Source of the DNA: a virus
Direction: 5' to 3' (one strand)
IMG/VR virus record: IMGVR_UViG_3300043446_003475
Span: 1-51,151 of that record
DNA: 51,151 nucleotides
Part shown: one piece after another, positions 41,119 to 48,203 of the stretch
Position numbering within the stretch: position 1 is the stretch's first letter
How the letters are laid out: each line of letters starts with the position of its first letter
Translations under genes and position numbers: made by a program
The notes under the pieces: generated by a model
The model's input: only the letters and a program-made list of their open reading frames with translations
What the model was told of the DNA's origin: nothing
Database searches by the model: none

Positions 41119-41120
41119 GT

Positions 41121-41867
41121 ATGAATGTGGAAAATTCTCCGAAGTCTTGTCTAGTGTTATACAGTGGAGGTATGGATAGTACCGTAGTTTTACATCATGC
41201 CTTGAAAAAATATGAGTTAGTTCAGGCAATTTCTTTTGATTACAACCAAAGACACGGTAGAGAATTAAGATTAGCACAGCAGTATGCTTTGAATTTTAAC
41301 AAACAAGCAGGTTCAGAAAGAATTAAACATACATTTATAGATTTAACGTCAATCGGAGCAGCTCTAGTAGACAGTTCTTTGACCAATTTAGACCTAGATG
41401 TTCCAAAAATGAGAGATGTTATAGGAGATCCTCAAACATCAGCATATGTACCCAATCGTAATATGATGTTTTTATCAATAGCAGCATCTTTAGCAGAGAG
41501 TGCAAAAGCAGATACGATCTTTTATGGTGCAGCAAAAGCAGATGATACTTCGGGTTATTGGGATTGTACTCAAGAATTTAGAAGCTTATTAAACCAAATC
41601 CTAAGCCTCAATCGTAGAAATTTAATTCAAATAGAAGCACCTCTTATAGACTTAGATAAAAAGCAAATCATAGAATATGGGTTAGAATTAGGTGTAGATT
41701 TTTCAAAAACACACACTTGTTACAATAGTTATGGTACAGATTTAGCATGTGGAGAATGCCCTTCTTGTTCAGCCCGCATAGCTGGATGGATTCAAGCAGG
41801 TAAAATAGATCCAATCAAATACTCCAGAGAAATAGATTGGCAAAAATATAATTGTGAATTAATATAA
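41121..41867 (+). CDS. queC: 7-cyano-7-deazaguanine (preQ0) synthase (QueC)
   Basis: ATP-dependent conversion of 7-carboxy-7-deazaguanine to preQ0. The start is taken at the ATG at 41121 (248 aa); an upstream ATG at 41025 in the same frame would add 32 residues and read through the divergent gene, so it is unlikely. The PP-loop Ser15-Gly-Gly-Met-Asp-Ser20 is present, with a middle Tyr-Val-Pro-Asn-Arg-Asn-Met-Met-Phe motif and the C-terminal zinc-site layout Cys-Tyr-x6-Ala-Cys-Gly-Glu-Cys-Pro-Ser-Cys. It is the last step of the preQ0 route, and the amidotransferase gene follows after four bases. Confidence 0.95.
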   Translation: MNVENSPKSCLVLYSGGMDSTVVLHHALKKYELVQAISFDYNQRHGRELRLAQQYALNFNKQAGSERIKHTFIDLTSIGAALVDSSLTNLDLDVPKMRDVIGDPQTSAYVPNRNMMFLSIAASLAESAKADTIFYGAAKADDTSGYWDCTQEFRSLLNQILSLNRRNLIQIEAPLIDLDKKQIIEYGLELGVDFSKTHTCYNSYGTDLACGECPSCSARIAGWIQAGKIDPIKYSREIDWQKYNCELI

Positions 41868-41871
41868 TTGT

Positions 41872-42516
41872 ATGTGTGGAATTGCAGGCAGTTCAGATTT
41901 AGAGAAGGCATATACTCTTTACAAATTAAATTTAAAAAGAGGGTCTCACTCATCTGGGTTTATGGCTTTATCCTTTCAAGAAGATAAAGAATGTATTAGT
42001 TTAGTAGAAAAAGCTAAAGGAATTTTTAATTTAAATCTTTTAAAACAAAGAATTAAAGATTTAGATAATGTTTGTAATTTTTCTTACTTTGCATTTCATT
42101 CAAGAGCACCTACCAATTCTACAGAAACTATCTGGAAAGAATCTCACACACATCCATTTAACAATGATTCGTATTATGTAGCTCATAATGGTATTATTTC
42201 TAACTTTAAATCTTTTCCAGAACACTCTTCATTTGAAGTAGATTCATCTATTATTCCTTATCTTTTAACAAAAAACCATAATATATCTCAAACATATTCC
42301 AAGCTGCAAGGATTGCTTACTAGTTGGGTTTTTACTGGTAAGAAATTTTATGTAGTTAAAGCTGGAAGCTCTTTGTGGGTAGAAAAAGACAGCTTTAGCT
42401 CTTCAGAATTTGAAAATGCAGAAAGAATAAAAGAAGACGGAGTAATTTTAGAATTAAAAGATAATTTCTTGACAGTCAAAGACTCTTTTAAATACACAAA
42501 TCCTTATTTTATATGA
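41872..42516 (+). CDS. Class II glutamine amidotransferase, candidate deoxyarchaeosine-forming enzyme
   Basis: The 214-aa protein starts Met-Cys-Gly-Ile-Ala-Gly, so Cys2 would be the N-terminal nucleophile after Met removal. Further family features are Arg-Gly-Ser-His-Ser-Ser-Gly (about 24-30), His-Ser-Arg-Ala-Pro-Thr-Asn (about 73-79), Ser-His-Thr-His-Pro-Phe (about 88-93) and Ala-His-Asn-Gly-Ile-Ile-Ser-Asn (about 101-108). It is a single amidotransferase domain with no synthase partner attached, directly behind queC. In phage 9g and some archaea the same two domains are fused (Gat-QueC) and yield archaeosine. I infer that it delivers ammonia to the preQ0 nitrile. A general amidotransferase role for sugar synthesis is the main alternative. 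Confidence 0.75.
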   Translation: MCGIAGSSDLEKAYTLYKLNLKRGSHSSGFMALSFQEDKECISLVEKAKGIFNLNLLKQRIKDLDNVCNFSYFAFHSRAPTNSTETIWKESHTHPFNNDSYYVAHNGIISNFKSFPEHSSFEVDSSIIPYLLTKNHNISQTYSKLQGLLTSWVFTGKKFYVVKAGSSLWVEKDSFSSSEFENAERIKEDGVILELKDNFLTVKDSFKYTNPYFI

Positions 42517-43526
42517 AATATCAAAAAGACCAAAAAAAAGCTTTAGTTTTAGGAGCCGGTGGTTTTATCGGTTCTCATTTAGTTAACCGTTTAAAACAAG
42601 AAGGTTATTGGGTTAGAGCAGCAGATTTAAAACATCCAGAATTTTGTGATTCATCTGCAGATGAATTTGTAATTTGTGATTTACGTGATCGAGAAAAGAC
42701 TTCTCTTTTGTTTTTAGCACCAGAACAACATTCTTTATCAGAAAAAGAAAATGCTTTTGATGAAGTATATCAGTTAGCAGCAGATATGGGAGGAGCTGGA
42801 TATATTTTTACTGGTGAAAACGATGCAGACTTAATGACTAATTCTGCTACTATTAATTTAAATGTAGCAGAATTGAGTGTCAAATTCAATGTTAAGAAGG
42901 TATTTTATTCTAGCAGTGCTTGCATGTATCCAGCATACAATCAAGAAGATCCATCTAATCCTAATTGCAAAGAATCTTCTGCATATCCTGCAGCACCAGA
43001 CAGTGAGTATGGCTGGGAAAAATTATTTAGTGAACGTTTATATCTAAGTTATGCACGTAATAAAGGATTAAATGTTAGAATAGCAAGATTTCATAACATC
43101 TTTGGACCGTTTGGCACTTGGAAAGGCGGCAAAGAAAAAGCACCGGCTGCTATTTGCCGTAAAGTATTAAGTGCACCTACTTCTTCTGAAATTGAAATTT
43201 GGGGTGATGGAAAACAAACTAGATCTTTTTTATACATTGATGAATGTATTGAAGGGGTGAGAAGGTTAATGGAATCGGATTTCTCTGAACCAGTTAACAT
43301 AGGTTCAGATGAAATGGTTTCAATTAATGAATTAGTAGATCTGGCGTGTAATTTTGAAGGCAAAAAATTAACCAAGAAACATATAGCCGGACCAACCGGT
43401 GTAAGGGGTAGAAATTCTGATAATACGCTTATTTTTGAAAAATTAAATTGGAAACCTACACAACCTTTAGTAGAAGGTTTAGCAGTCACTTATCAATGGA
43501 TTAAAAGTCAATTAGCTTCTGTATGA
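42513..43526 (+). CDS. GDP-mannose 3,5-epimerase (GME-like, NAD-dependent)
   Basis: Converts GDP-D-mannose to GDP-L-galactose. The 337-aa short-chain dehydrogenase-like protein has the Rossmann motif Gly-Ala-Gly-Gly-Phe-Ile-Gly (14-20), Ala-Ala-Asp-Met-Gly-Gly-Ala-Gly (89-96), Ser-Ser-Ala-Cys137-Met-Tyr-Pro and the catalytic Tyr166-x3-Lys170. The stretch Arg-Phe-His-Asn-Ile-Phe-Gly-Pro-Phe-Gly-Thr-Trp-Lys-Gly-Gly is a hallmark of GME. It overlaps the amidotransferase gene by four bases and the next transferase by four. It would feed a galactose-containing glycan built by the phage transferases, using host GDP-mannose. Confidence 0.87.
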   Translation: MKYQKDQKKALVLGAGGFIGSHLVNRLKQEGYWVRAADLKHPEFCDSSADEFVICDLRDREKTSLLFLAPEQHSLSEKENAFDEVYQLAADMGGAGYIFTGENDADLMTNSATINLNVAELSVKFNVKKVFYSSSACMYPAYNQEDPSNPNCKESSAYPAAPDSEYGWEKLFSERLYLSYARNKGLNVRIARFHNIFGPFGTWKGGKEKAPAAICRKVLSAPTSSEIEIWGDGKQTRSFLYIDECIEGVRRLMESDFSEPVNIGSDEMVSINELVDLACNFEGKKLTKKHIAGPTGVRGRNSDNTLIFEKLNWKPTQPLVEGLAVTYQWIKSQLASV

Positions 43527-44203
43527 AACAAGTAGTAATAGTATCAGCAACTCAATCTAAAACTTTAGAAGAATTTTATAATTGTCCTCTTTATAAAAGT
43601 CTTTACAAATTAGACTTATTGTATAGTGATGGGCAAAAATTATTTGATTTTAAAATAACTAAAGACAATAAAACTGGTTTGTCCAAAGTTTATAATTCTT
43701 ATTTAAATAATCTGGAACACAAAAATAAAATTCTTTTATTTGTTCATGATGATGTAGAGATAAATGATTTTTATTTAGTAGAAAAATTAAATGAATCTCC
43801 TTATGTTGTGACTGGATTAGCCGGTGCTAAGAAAATAGACCTCAACAAACCAACAGCATGGCATTTAATGAGTAACAGAGAAGATTGGGTAGGAGAAGTA
43901 TCTCACATAGCTGATGGAAATGAATGGACTTCAGTTTTTGGACCTACTAAAAGCAGAGCTTTGGTAATAGATGGTCTTTTTATAGCTGTAGATGTAGACA
44001 AAGCTTTTGAGAAGGGTTTAAATTTTGACGAAGACTTTGATTTTCATCATTATGATTTGTCTTTTTGTTTACGCTGCAATGAAAAGAAAGCATCTGTGGG
44101 AGTATTACCTATTAAAGTAACACATCATGGTTTAGGTGATAGCATGAATACCCCAGAATGGCATTCTAGTGCCATAAAATTTAGAGAAAAATTCAACAAA
44201 TAA
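43523..44203 (+). CDS. Glycosyltransferase-like protein (Glyco_tranf_2_5 type)
   Basis: The 226-aa protein shows Phe-Val-His75-Asp76-Asp77-Val-Glu79, a metal-binding motif, and a C-terminal Phe-Asp-Phe-His-His-Tyr-Asp-Leu-Ser-Phe (about 174-183) typical of the Glyco_tranf_2_5 group. It directly follows the GDP-mannose 3,5-epimerase with a four-base overlap, so it is a candidate user of GDP-L-galactose; that is inference. The acceptor is unknown. Confidence 0.7.
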   Translation: MKQVVIVSATQSKTLEEFYNCPLYKSLYKLDLLYSDGQKLFDFKITKDNKTGLSKVYNSYLNNLEHKNKILLFVHDDVEINDFYLVEKLNESPYVVTGLAGAKKIDLNKPTAWHLMSNREDWVGEVSHIADGNEWTSVFGPTKSRALVIDGLFIAVDVDKAFEKGLNFDEDFDFHHYDLSFCLRCNEKKASVGVLPIKVTHHGLGDSMNTPEWHSSAIKFREKFNK

Positions 44204-44217
44204 TTTATTATAAACAT

Positions 44218-44790
44218 ATGAGTTACGTAAAAGAAGATTATGACGGTTCTTTAATACATCAAAGATTTGCCTATAAATTAGTACACAAAGATATAGGCAA
44301 TTCTCCTTTAGGATTTTTATATATTACTAGAGGTGTAATGAATGTGACAGACAATCTGATAGATCTAGAAGATAAAATTAATAATGATTTTATCTATTCA
44401 GATGATGCATTAAATTTTTGTTGGGAAATTCCTAACATGAACCCAATCGGAGCAGTATTTTTTCAAAGACTTTTTGTTCAGGAAATAGCAAATTTGCTAC
44501 GAAAAAAGACATACGGCCTTTATGATGTAGAGGTAAGAGGTGATGATTTAATGTTAAAAAAGAGTGGTATGGAAACCTTTGGTAAAGCTAGTGTTAGTAT
44601 TACCAAAGTCTCAGAAAATGTAGCTTTGGGTCATTTAGGAATTAATATTTCAGCAGGTCCTAAAGCACCTTCCTTTGCATTTTCTTTATTTTTATCAGAA
44701 GCAGATACAAAATCATTCGCAGAAGACGTTAAAGCTATCTTTGAAAACATTTTAAAAGATTGTTTCATAGCTACCACAAAAGTAATTTAA
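44218..44790 (+). CDS. DUF366 family protein
   Basis: The 190-aa protein fits the DUF366 pattern: Tyr-Asp-Gly-Ser-Leu-Ile (8-13), Phe-Ala-Tyr-Lys (17-20), Leu-Ile-Asp-Leu-Glu-Asp (48-53), Val-Phe-Phe-Gln-Arg-Leu-Phe (80-86), Arg-Gly-Asp-Asp-Leu (about 105-109), Ala-Ser-Val-Ser-Ile and Gly-His-Leu-Gly-Ile-Asn-Ile. The family is widespread in bacteria and archaea and has no established function. It lies 3' of the queC/amidotransferase/epimerase group and its stop codon shares a base with the next ATG. Confidence 0.7.
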   Translation: MSYVKEDYDGSLIHQRFAYKLVHKDIGNSPLGFLYITRGVMNVTDNLIDLEDKINNDFIYSDDALNFCWEIPNMNPIGAVFFQRLFVQEIANLLRKKTYGLYDVEVRGDDLMLKKSGMETFGKASVSITKVSENVALGHLGINISAGPKAPSFAFSLFLSEADTKSFAEDVKAIFENILKDCFIATTKVI

Positions 44791-45179
44791 TGACTAAAAA
44801 ACCTAAAGACGATTTGTTTCCATACCTTAATTGGTTAATTAAAAAAAATAATATTCAACCATCATCTAATGTGCCATCTAGCTTTATTGTGAATAGGTGG
44901 CTTTCTATGTTAGATGATAGTTATGCTCAAATTATTAATGTCACTGTAAACAGATGGCTCAAGCACACTTGTTTAAACAAATATCCAGAATGTGTTGGAT
45001 ATTTTTACAGAACAATATTGCCCAAAGTAAATAAAAAATTTTCTTACATCAAAAAACAAAGCAAAGAAAATTTAGAACAAGAAGAATTAACAAATTACGC
45101 ATCTAGTATGGAGATTTCACAAAAAGAATTATTGGTTTATAATCAACTCCTTGAAGATTTCAACATTAAAATTAAATAA
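44790..45179 (+). CDS. 62: Clamp-loader small subunit-like protein (gp62-like)
   Basis: Start taken at the ATG at 44790, which overlaps the DUF366 stop (TAATG). The 129-aa protein matches the pattern of phage gp62: Pro-Ser-Ser-Phe-Ile-Val-Asn-Arg-Trp-Leu-Ser (about 31-41), an Asn-Val-Thr-Val-Asn-Arg-Trp repeat, and a basic Leu-Pro-Lys-Val-Asn-Lys-Lys-Phe-Ser-Tyr-Ile-Lys-Lys (about 82-94). The gp44 ATPase that would complete the loader is not in the window. The identification is by pattern, at moderate confidence. Confidence 0.5.
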   Translation: MTKKPKDDLFPYLNWLIKKNNIQPSSNVPSSFIVNRWLSMLDDSYAQIINVTVNRWLKHTCLNKYPECVGYFYRTILPKVNKKFSYIKKQSKENLEQEELTNYASSMEISQKELLVYNQLLEDFNIKIK

Positions 45180-45185
45180 CATAGT

Positions 45186-45575
45186 ATGATAGATAGGCCT
45201 ACAAATTTAGAAGACAGAATTGGTGGAAAAATCCAAGTAGAACATTATCAAGGAAATGCCTTTGAATTAGAAGATTGGCAATTAGAAAAAGTCCTAGACA
45301 ATATCTTAATGGTCCAGTACGTAGATATTAACGAAGAAGGTACAGAAGTAAAAAGAGGTAGTATTTGGGTGCCATTGGGAGCTGTACAACATACTTGGAG
45401 AATTGGTAGAGTAGTTTTAAGTGGACCTGACTGTAAGACTGTAAAACAAGGAGATTTTATTGTATTTCCCAATGATAGAGGATTACAAGTATCTAATTTA
45501 AATGGTCTTAAAAACATTGTCTTCTTAAATGAAGATAGAATTTTTGGAGTTTGTTCTCCTAAAACAACCAAGTGA
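45186..45575 (+). CDS. GroES-like co-chaperonin (gp31-like)
   Basis: The 129-aa protein has the GroES order of elements: Asp-Asn-Ile-Leu-Met-Val-Gln-Tyr-Val (about 38-46), a mobile-loop-like insertion with Lys-Arg-Gly-Ser-Ile-Trp-Val-Pro (about 56-63), Gly-Arg-Val-Val-Leu-Ser-Gly-Pro, Val-Lys-Gln-Gly-Asp-Phe-Ile-Val-Phe and a terminal Leu-Asn-Glu-Asp-Arg-Ile-Phe-Gly-Val. T4 gp31 replaces host GroES to fold the major capsid protein; a similar role is likely. The mobile-loop sequence differs from bacterial GroES. Confidence 0.65.
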   Translation: MIDRPTNLEDRIGGKIQVEHYQGNAFELEDWQLEKVLDNILMVQYVDINEEGTEVKRGSIWVPLGAVQHTWRIGRVVLSGPDCKTVKQGDFIVFPNDRGLQVSNLNGLKNIVFLNEDRIFGVCSPKTTK

Positions 45576-45952
45576 GCTTATCAGTTAATGGGTTAAAACA
45601 ACTATTGTCTAAAAATGTAGTAGAGTTAAGATTTACTCGACGTATGCAACGAGCAAACAGACCTACTACTAGACGTATGCTGTGTTCTTTAAATTTAGAA
45701 ATTTTAAATTCTCCAATGGGATTAAAATTTTTAAATTTTAGATTACCCACTAACTCACCTGCTTACAATTTTGAATCTTATAATCTTTTAGCTGTGTATG
45801 ATATTTTCATGCAAGACTGGAGGGCCGTACCAGCGGGCAATGCTAGTGTGGTTCAGGTTTTAGCCAGTACACCAGAAGAATTTTGGAAATATTTTTCTGA
45901 AATTTTAATTAAAATGTCAGCACAAGAAAAAGCTCAATTTATGGATAAATGA
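45572..45952 (+). CDS. SH3-like beta-barrel phage protein (126 aa)
   Basis: Starts with GTG at 45572, overlapping the GroES-like stop codon (GTGA). The 126-aa protein contains Val-Val-Glu-Leu-Arg-Phe-Thr-Arg-Arg (16-24), Pro-Thr-Thr-Arg-Arg-Met-Leu-Cys (31-38) and Tyr-Asp-Ile-Phe-Met-Gln-Asp-Trp-Arg (about 76-84), a pattern I recall from proteins annotated as SH3 beta-barrel fold-containing in T4-like phages. The function is unknown. It overlaps the next gene by four bases. Confidence 0.55.
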   Translation: MSLSVNGLKQLLSKNVVELRFTRRMQRANRPTTRRMLCSLNLEILNSPMGLKFLNFRLPTNSPAYNFESYNLLAVYDIFMQDWRAVPAGNASVVQVLASTPEEFWKYFSEILIKMSAQEKAQFMDK

Positions 45953-46305
45953 ATATTAATGGATCTACCTTAGAAGAAGCATGTAAATTTTTGCTTCAAA
46001 AAAATGTAACGTTGGAATTTAACAACAAAACCTATAAACAAGGTAGACTTATTCTTTTTTATCAAAAGAATTTTTATATTTCATTTATTATTAATTCATC
46101 TAAAAGAGACAAAGATAAAATAGAAATACCTATTCCTTATGATATTGAATTTTATCCAGATGAAGGATTAGTTTATTTTGATTATAGGATTAAAACCTTA
46201 GCAAAATTGGCACCGGAAATAGAACATTATTTAAAAGTTTACGCAACCAAGGTAGCTAATAACAAATTTTGGGATAGTATATTAACTATTAATTGCCATG
46301 AGTAA
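45949..46305 (+). CDS. Hypothetical phage protein (118 aa)
   Basis: Unrecognised. Mostly beta strands by pattern, with a Tyr/Phe-rich middle (Phe-Tyr-Gln-Lys-Asn-Phe-Tyr-Ile) and a Pro-Ile-Pro-Tyr-Asp-Ile-Glu-Phe-Tyr segment. It overlaps its neighbours by four and eight bases, so it is part of the translationally coupled group from 45186 to 48188. Confidence 0.5.
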   Translation: MNINGSTLEEACKFLLQKNVTLEFNNKTYKQGRLILFYQKNFYISFIINSSKRDKDKIEIPIPYDIEFYPDEGLVYFDYRIKTLAKLAPEIEHYLKVYATKVANNKFWDSILTINCHE

Positions 46306-46588
46306 AACTATTTTATTTTTTAGTGCGTTTTCGGGTATATTTTACCATTTACCAGAATCTGATGTTAAATTAATGGGGCTTGGACAATTACCCCTTAAAA
46401 AACAACCCAAAAATAATTGCAAGAAATGTAGTGCAAGAGGCTTTACAGGCAGAGATACTAATACTCTATTCTACCTTACCTGTACCTGTGTACAAAAAGA
46501 ACTTAACCTAGAACTTCTCAAAGAAATTGAAGACAAACACATTCCTAAGCAACTTCCCGGGCAACAACCCCTGGCCTCAACAAATTGA
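46298..46588 (+). CDS. Small Cys-containing (zinc-ribbon-like) protein (96 aa)
   Basis: The 96-aa protein has Cys-Lys-Lys-Cys (about 41-44) and Thr-Cys-Thr-Cys (about 61-64), enough for one zinc site. Similar short cysteine proteins are common in phages. Its last 62 bases overlap the helicase gene in another frame, which is unusually long for this genome. The function is unknown. Confidence 0.5.
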   Translation: MSKTILFFSAFSGIFYHLPESDVKLMGLGQLPLKKQPKNNCKKCSARGFTGRDTNTLFYLTCTCVQKELNLELLKEIEDKHIPKQLPGQQPLASTN

Positions 46589-48188
46589 GGCTTTACAAAA
46601 AGCAGAACATTACTTTAATTTAGGAAAAAAATATGTAATCCTTAGATTACCTACAGGATCTGGCAAGTCTCACATAGCAACTTCTATTGCTAGGTCTTCA
46701 GACAGTATTAATTCAGAGCTTTCAACTTTGTTAAATACGTACGAGGCATTTAAAAAAGACAATTCTGGAAATTGGATGCATTCTTCAAAATTTGAAGCAG
46801 CATCTCCCTTCGGTGCAGCTATCCTTACAGTTACAAGGTCTTTGCAAAATCAATATATAGAATTGTTTCCAGAACAAATAGCAGCTAAAGGCAAAAACAA
46901 TTACAATTGTGACATAGATAAAAACGTTACAGTAGATTTTGCACCTTGTTTATTTACACCTGGTTTAAAACAAGAATGCTTTGATGCTAATAGATGTCCG
47001 TATTTTAAATCTCGCAAAGATGCATTAACATCCAAAGATCCAGTCTTAAATTATAAAGCATTTTTTAATCTTCCTAATTTTCTTCAGAAAAGACAATATC
47101 TCATTTTTGATGAAGCTGACAAATTGGAAAGTGAGCTTGTAGGACAATACAGCATAGTTATTAACTATTCTCAGCTTGCATCAGAAGAAATACCATTCAC
47201 CAAATTAACTTCAGATTCGTCAATAGAAGCAGGTCTTTGGTTAAGTGAATTATTTTTACACATTAAAGAAAGAGTAGCAGAGCTTAAACATAAAGTGTCT
47301 TTAATGGTAGGTAAAAATTACAAATCAAACGGCATTCTTTTTAAGCAAATGCAGAGACTCGGAAAGTTGAACAACTTGTACAACTCAATGATGGATGTAG
47401 TATTAAACTGGAGAGATTGTCAGTATCTAGTAGAGAACCGCACAGCCAAAGAAGTAACCTTAGTACCATATGACATTAAACCTTTAGCAAAGCAACTCTT
47501 TGAAAGGAGTAAAAGAATATTGCTGATGTCAGCTACAATTAGTAACCCAGAACAATATGCTAAAAGTTTAGGTATTAAAGATAAAGAATATACGTTTATA
47601 GATGTTAAATCAACATTTGACCCTCAAAAGTCGCCTATATATTGTTCAACAATGTATAGTCTGTCTCATAAAAACCTAGAATCAAGTCTTCCTAAGATTA
47701 TTAATATTATAAAAGAGATATGTGATAAACATAAAGGTGAAAAAGGATTAATTCACACTCATACTAACTCAATTACAGAAAATATTAAAAAGGTTTTAGG
47801 TAGAAATAGTAGATTTTTGTTTAGAGAAGTAGGTATTTCTAATGAAGACATTGTATTAGAACACAAATCCCGTACCAAAGATGACACAGTTTTAGTTAGT
47901 CCTTCGTTAGATACAGGAGTTAGCTTAGATGATGATTTAGGTAGATTTCAAATTATAGTCAAAGCACCATTTTTGCCATTGGGTTCTAAAAGAATTAAAA
48001 AAATCTTTGACAAAAATCCAAATTATTACAGCATGAAGATGCTAGATACTTTGATACAAATGTGTGGTAGATGCACACGATCTAAAAAAGACTATTCAGT
48101 CACTTATATTTTGGATGGCACTATAGTCAAAGCAATTGTTAACAATAAAAACAACCTACCTAAATATTTTTTAGATAGATTTATGTAG
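46527..48188 (+). CDS. DinG/XPD-like SF2 helicase with four-cysteine cluster
   Basis: The 553-aa protein has Walker A Pro-Thr-Gly-Ser-Gly-Lys-Ser (42-48), a DEAD box Phe-Asp195-Glu-Ala-Asp (about 194-198), and motif VI Gln-Met-Cys-Gly-Arg-Cys-Thr-Arg near the C-terminus. Cys128, Cys141, Cys151 and Cys157 lie between motifs Ia and II with the spacing of the iron-sulfur cluster of XPD/DinG helicases. It is separate from UvsW. I know of no such enzyme in T4 itself. The start at 46527 gives a long overlap with the upstream gene; no alternative ATG lies before Walker A. Confidence 0.78.
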   Translation: MKTNTFLSNFPGNNPWPQQIEALQKAEHYFNLGKKYVILRLPTGSGKSHIATSIARSSDSINSELSTLLNTYEAFKKDNSGNWMHSSKFEAASPFGAAILTVTRSLQNQYIELFPEQIAAKGKNNYNCDIDKNVTVDFAPCLFTPGLKQECFDANRCPYFKSRKDALTSKDPVLNYKAFFNLPNFLQKRQYLIFDEADKLESELVGQYSIVINYSQLASEEIPFTKLTSDSSIEAGLWLSELFLHIKERVAELKHKVSLMVGKNYKSNGILFKQMQRLGKLNNLYNSMMDVVLNWRDCQYLVENRTAKEVTLVPYDIKPLAKQLFERSKRILLMSATISNPEQYAKSLGIKDKEYTFIDVKSTFDPQKSPIYCSTMYSLSHKNLESSLPKIINIIKEICDKHKGEKGLIHTHTNSITENIKKVLGRNSRFLFREVGISNEDIVLEHKSRTKDDTVLVSPSLDTGVSLDDDLGRFQIIVKAPFLPLGSKRIKKIFDKNPNYYSMKMLDTLIQMCGRCTRSKKDYSVTYILDGTIVKAIVNNKNNLPKYFLDRFM

Positions 48189-48189
48189 C

Positions 48190-48197
48190 TATAAATA
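48190..48197 (+). promoter_or_regulatory. Late promoter (TATAAATA) before gp15
   Basis: Exact T4 late-promoter consensus, ending six bases before the ATG at 48204. By T4 spacing, transcription would start on the A of the start codon. It fits the late structural genes that follow (gp15-like, portal). Confidence 0.65.
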
Positions 48198-48203
48198 ATC
48201 TAT

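Noticed and set aside
41025-41120. Possible N-terminal extension of QueC
   Set aside because: The extra 32 residues overlap the start of the divergent gene, are not QueC-like, and the ATG at 41121 gives the normal length.
43091-43489. A 132-codon open frame on the minus strand
   Set aside because: It lies wholly within the GDP-mannose 3,5-epimerase gene, whose motifs are strong; it is a shadow frame.
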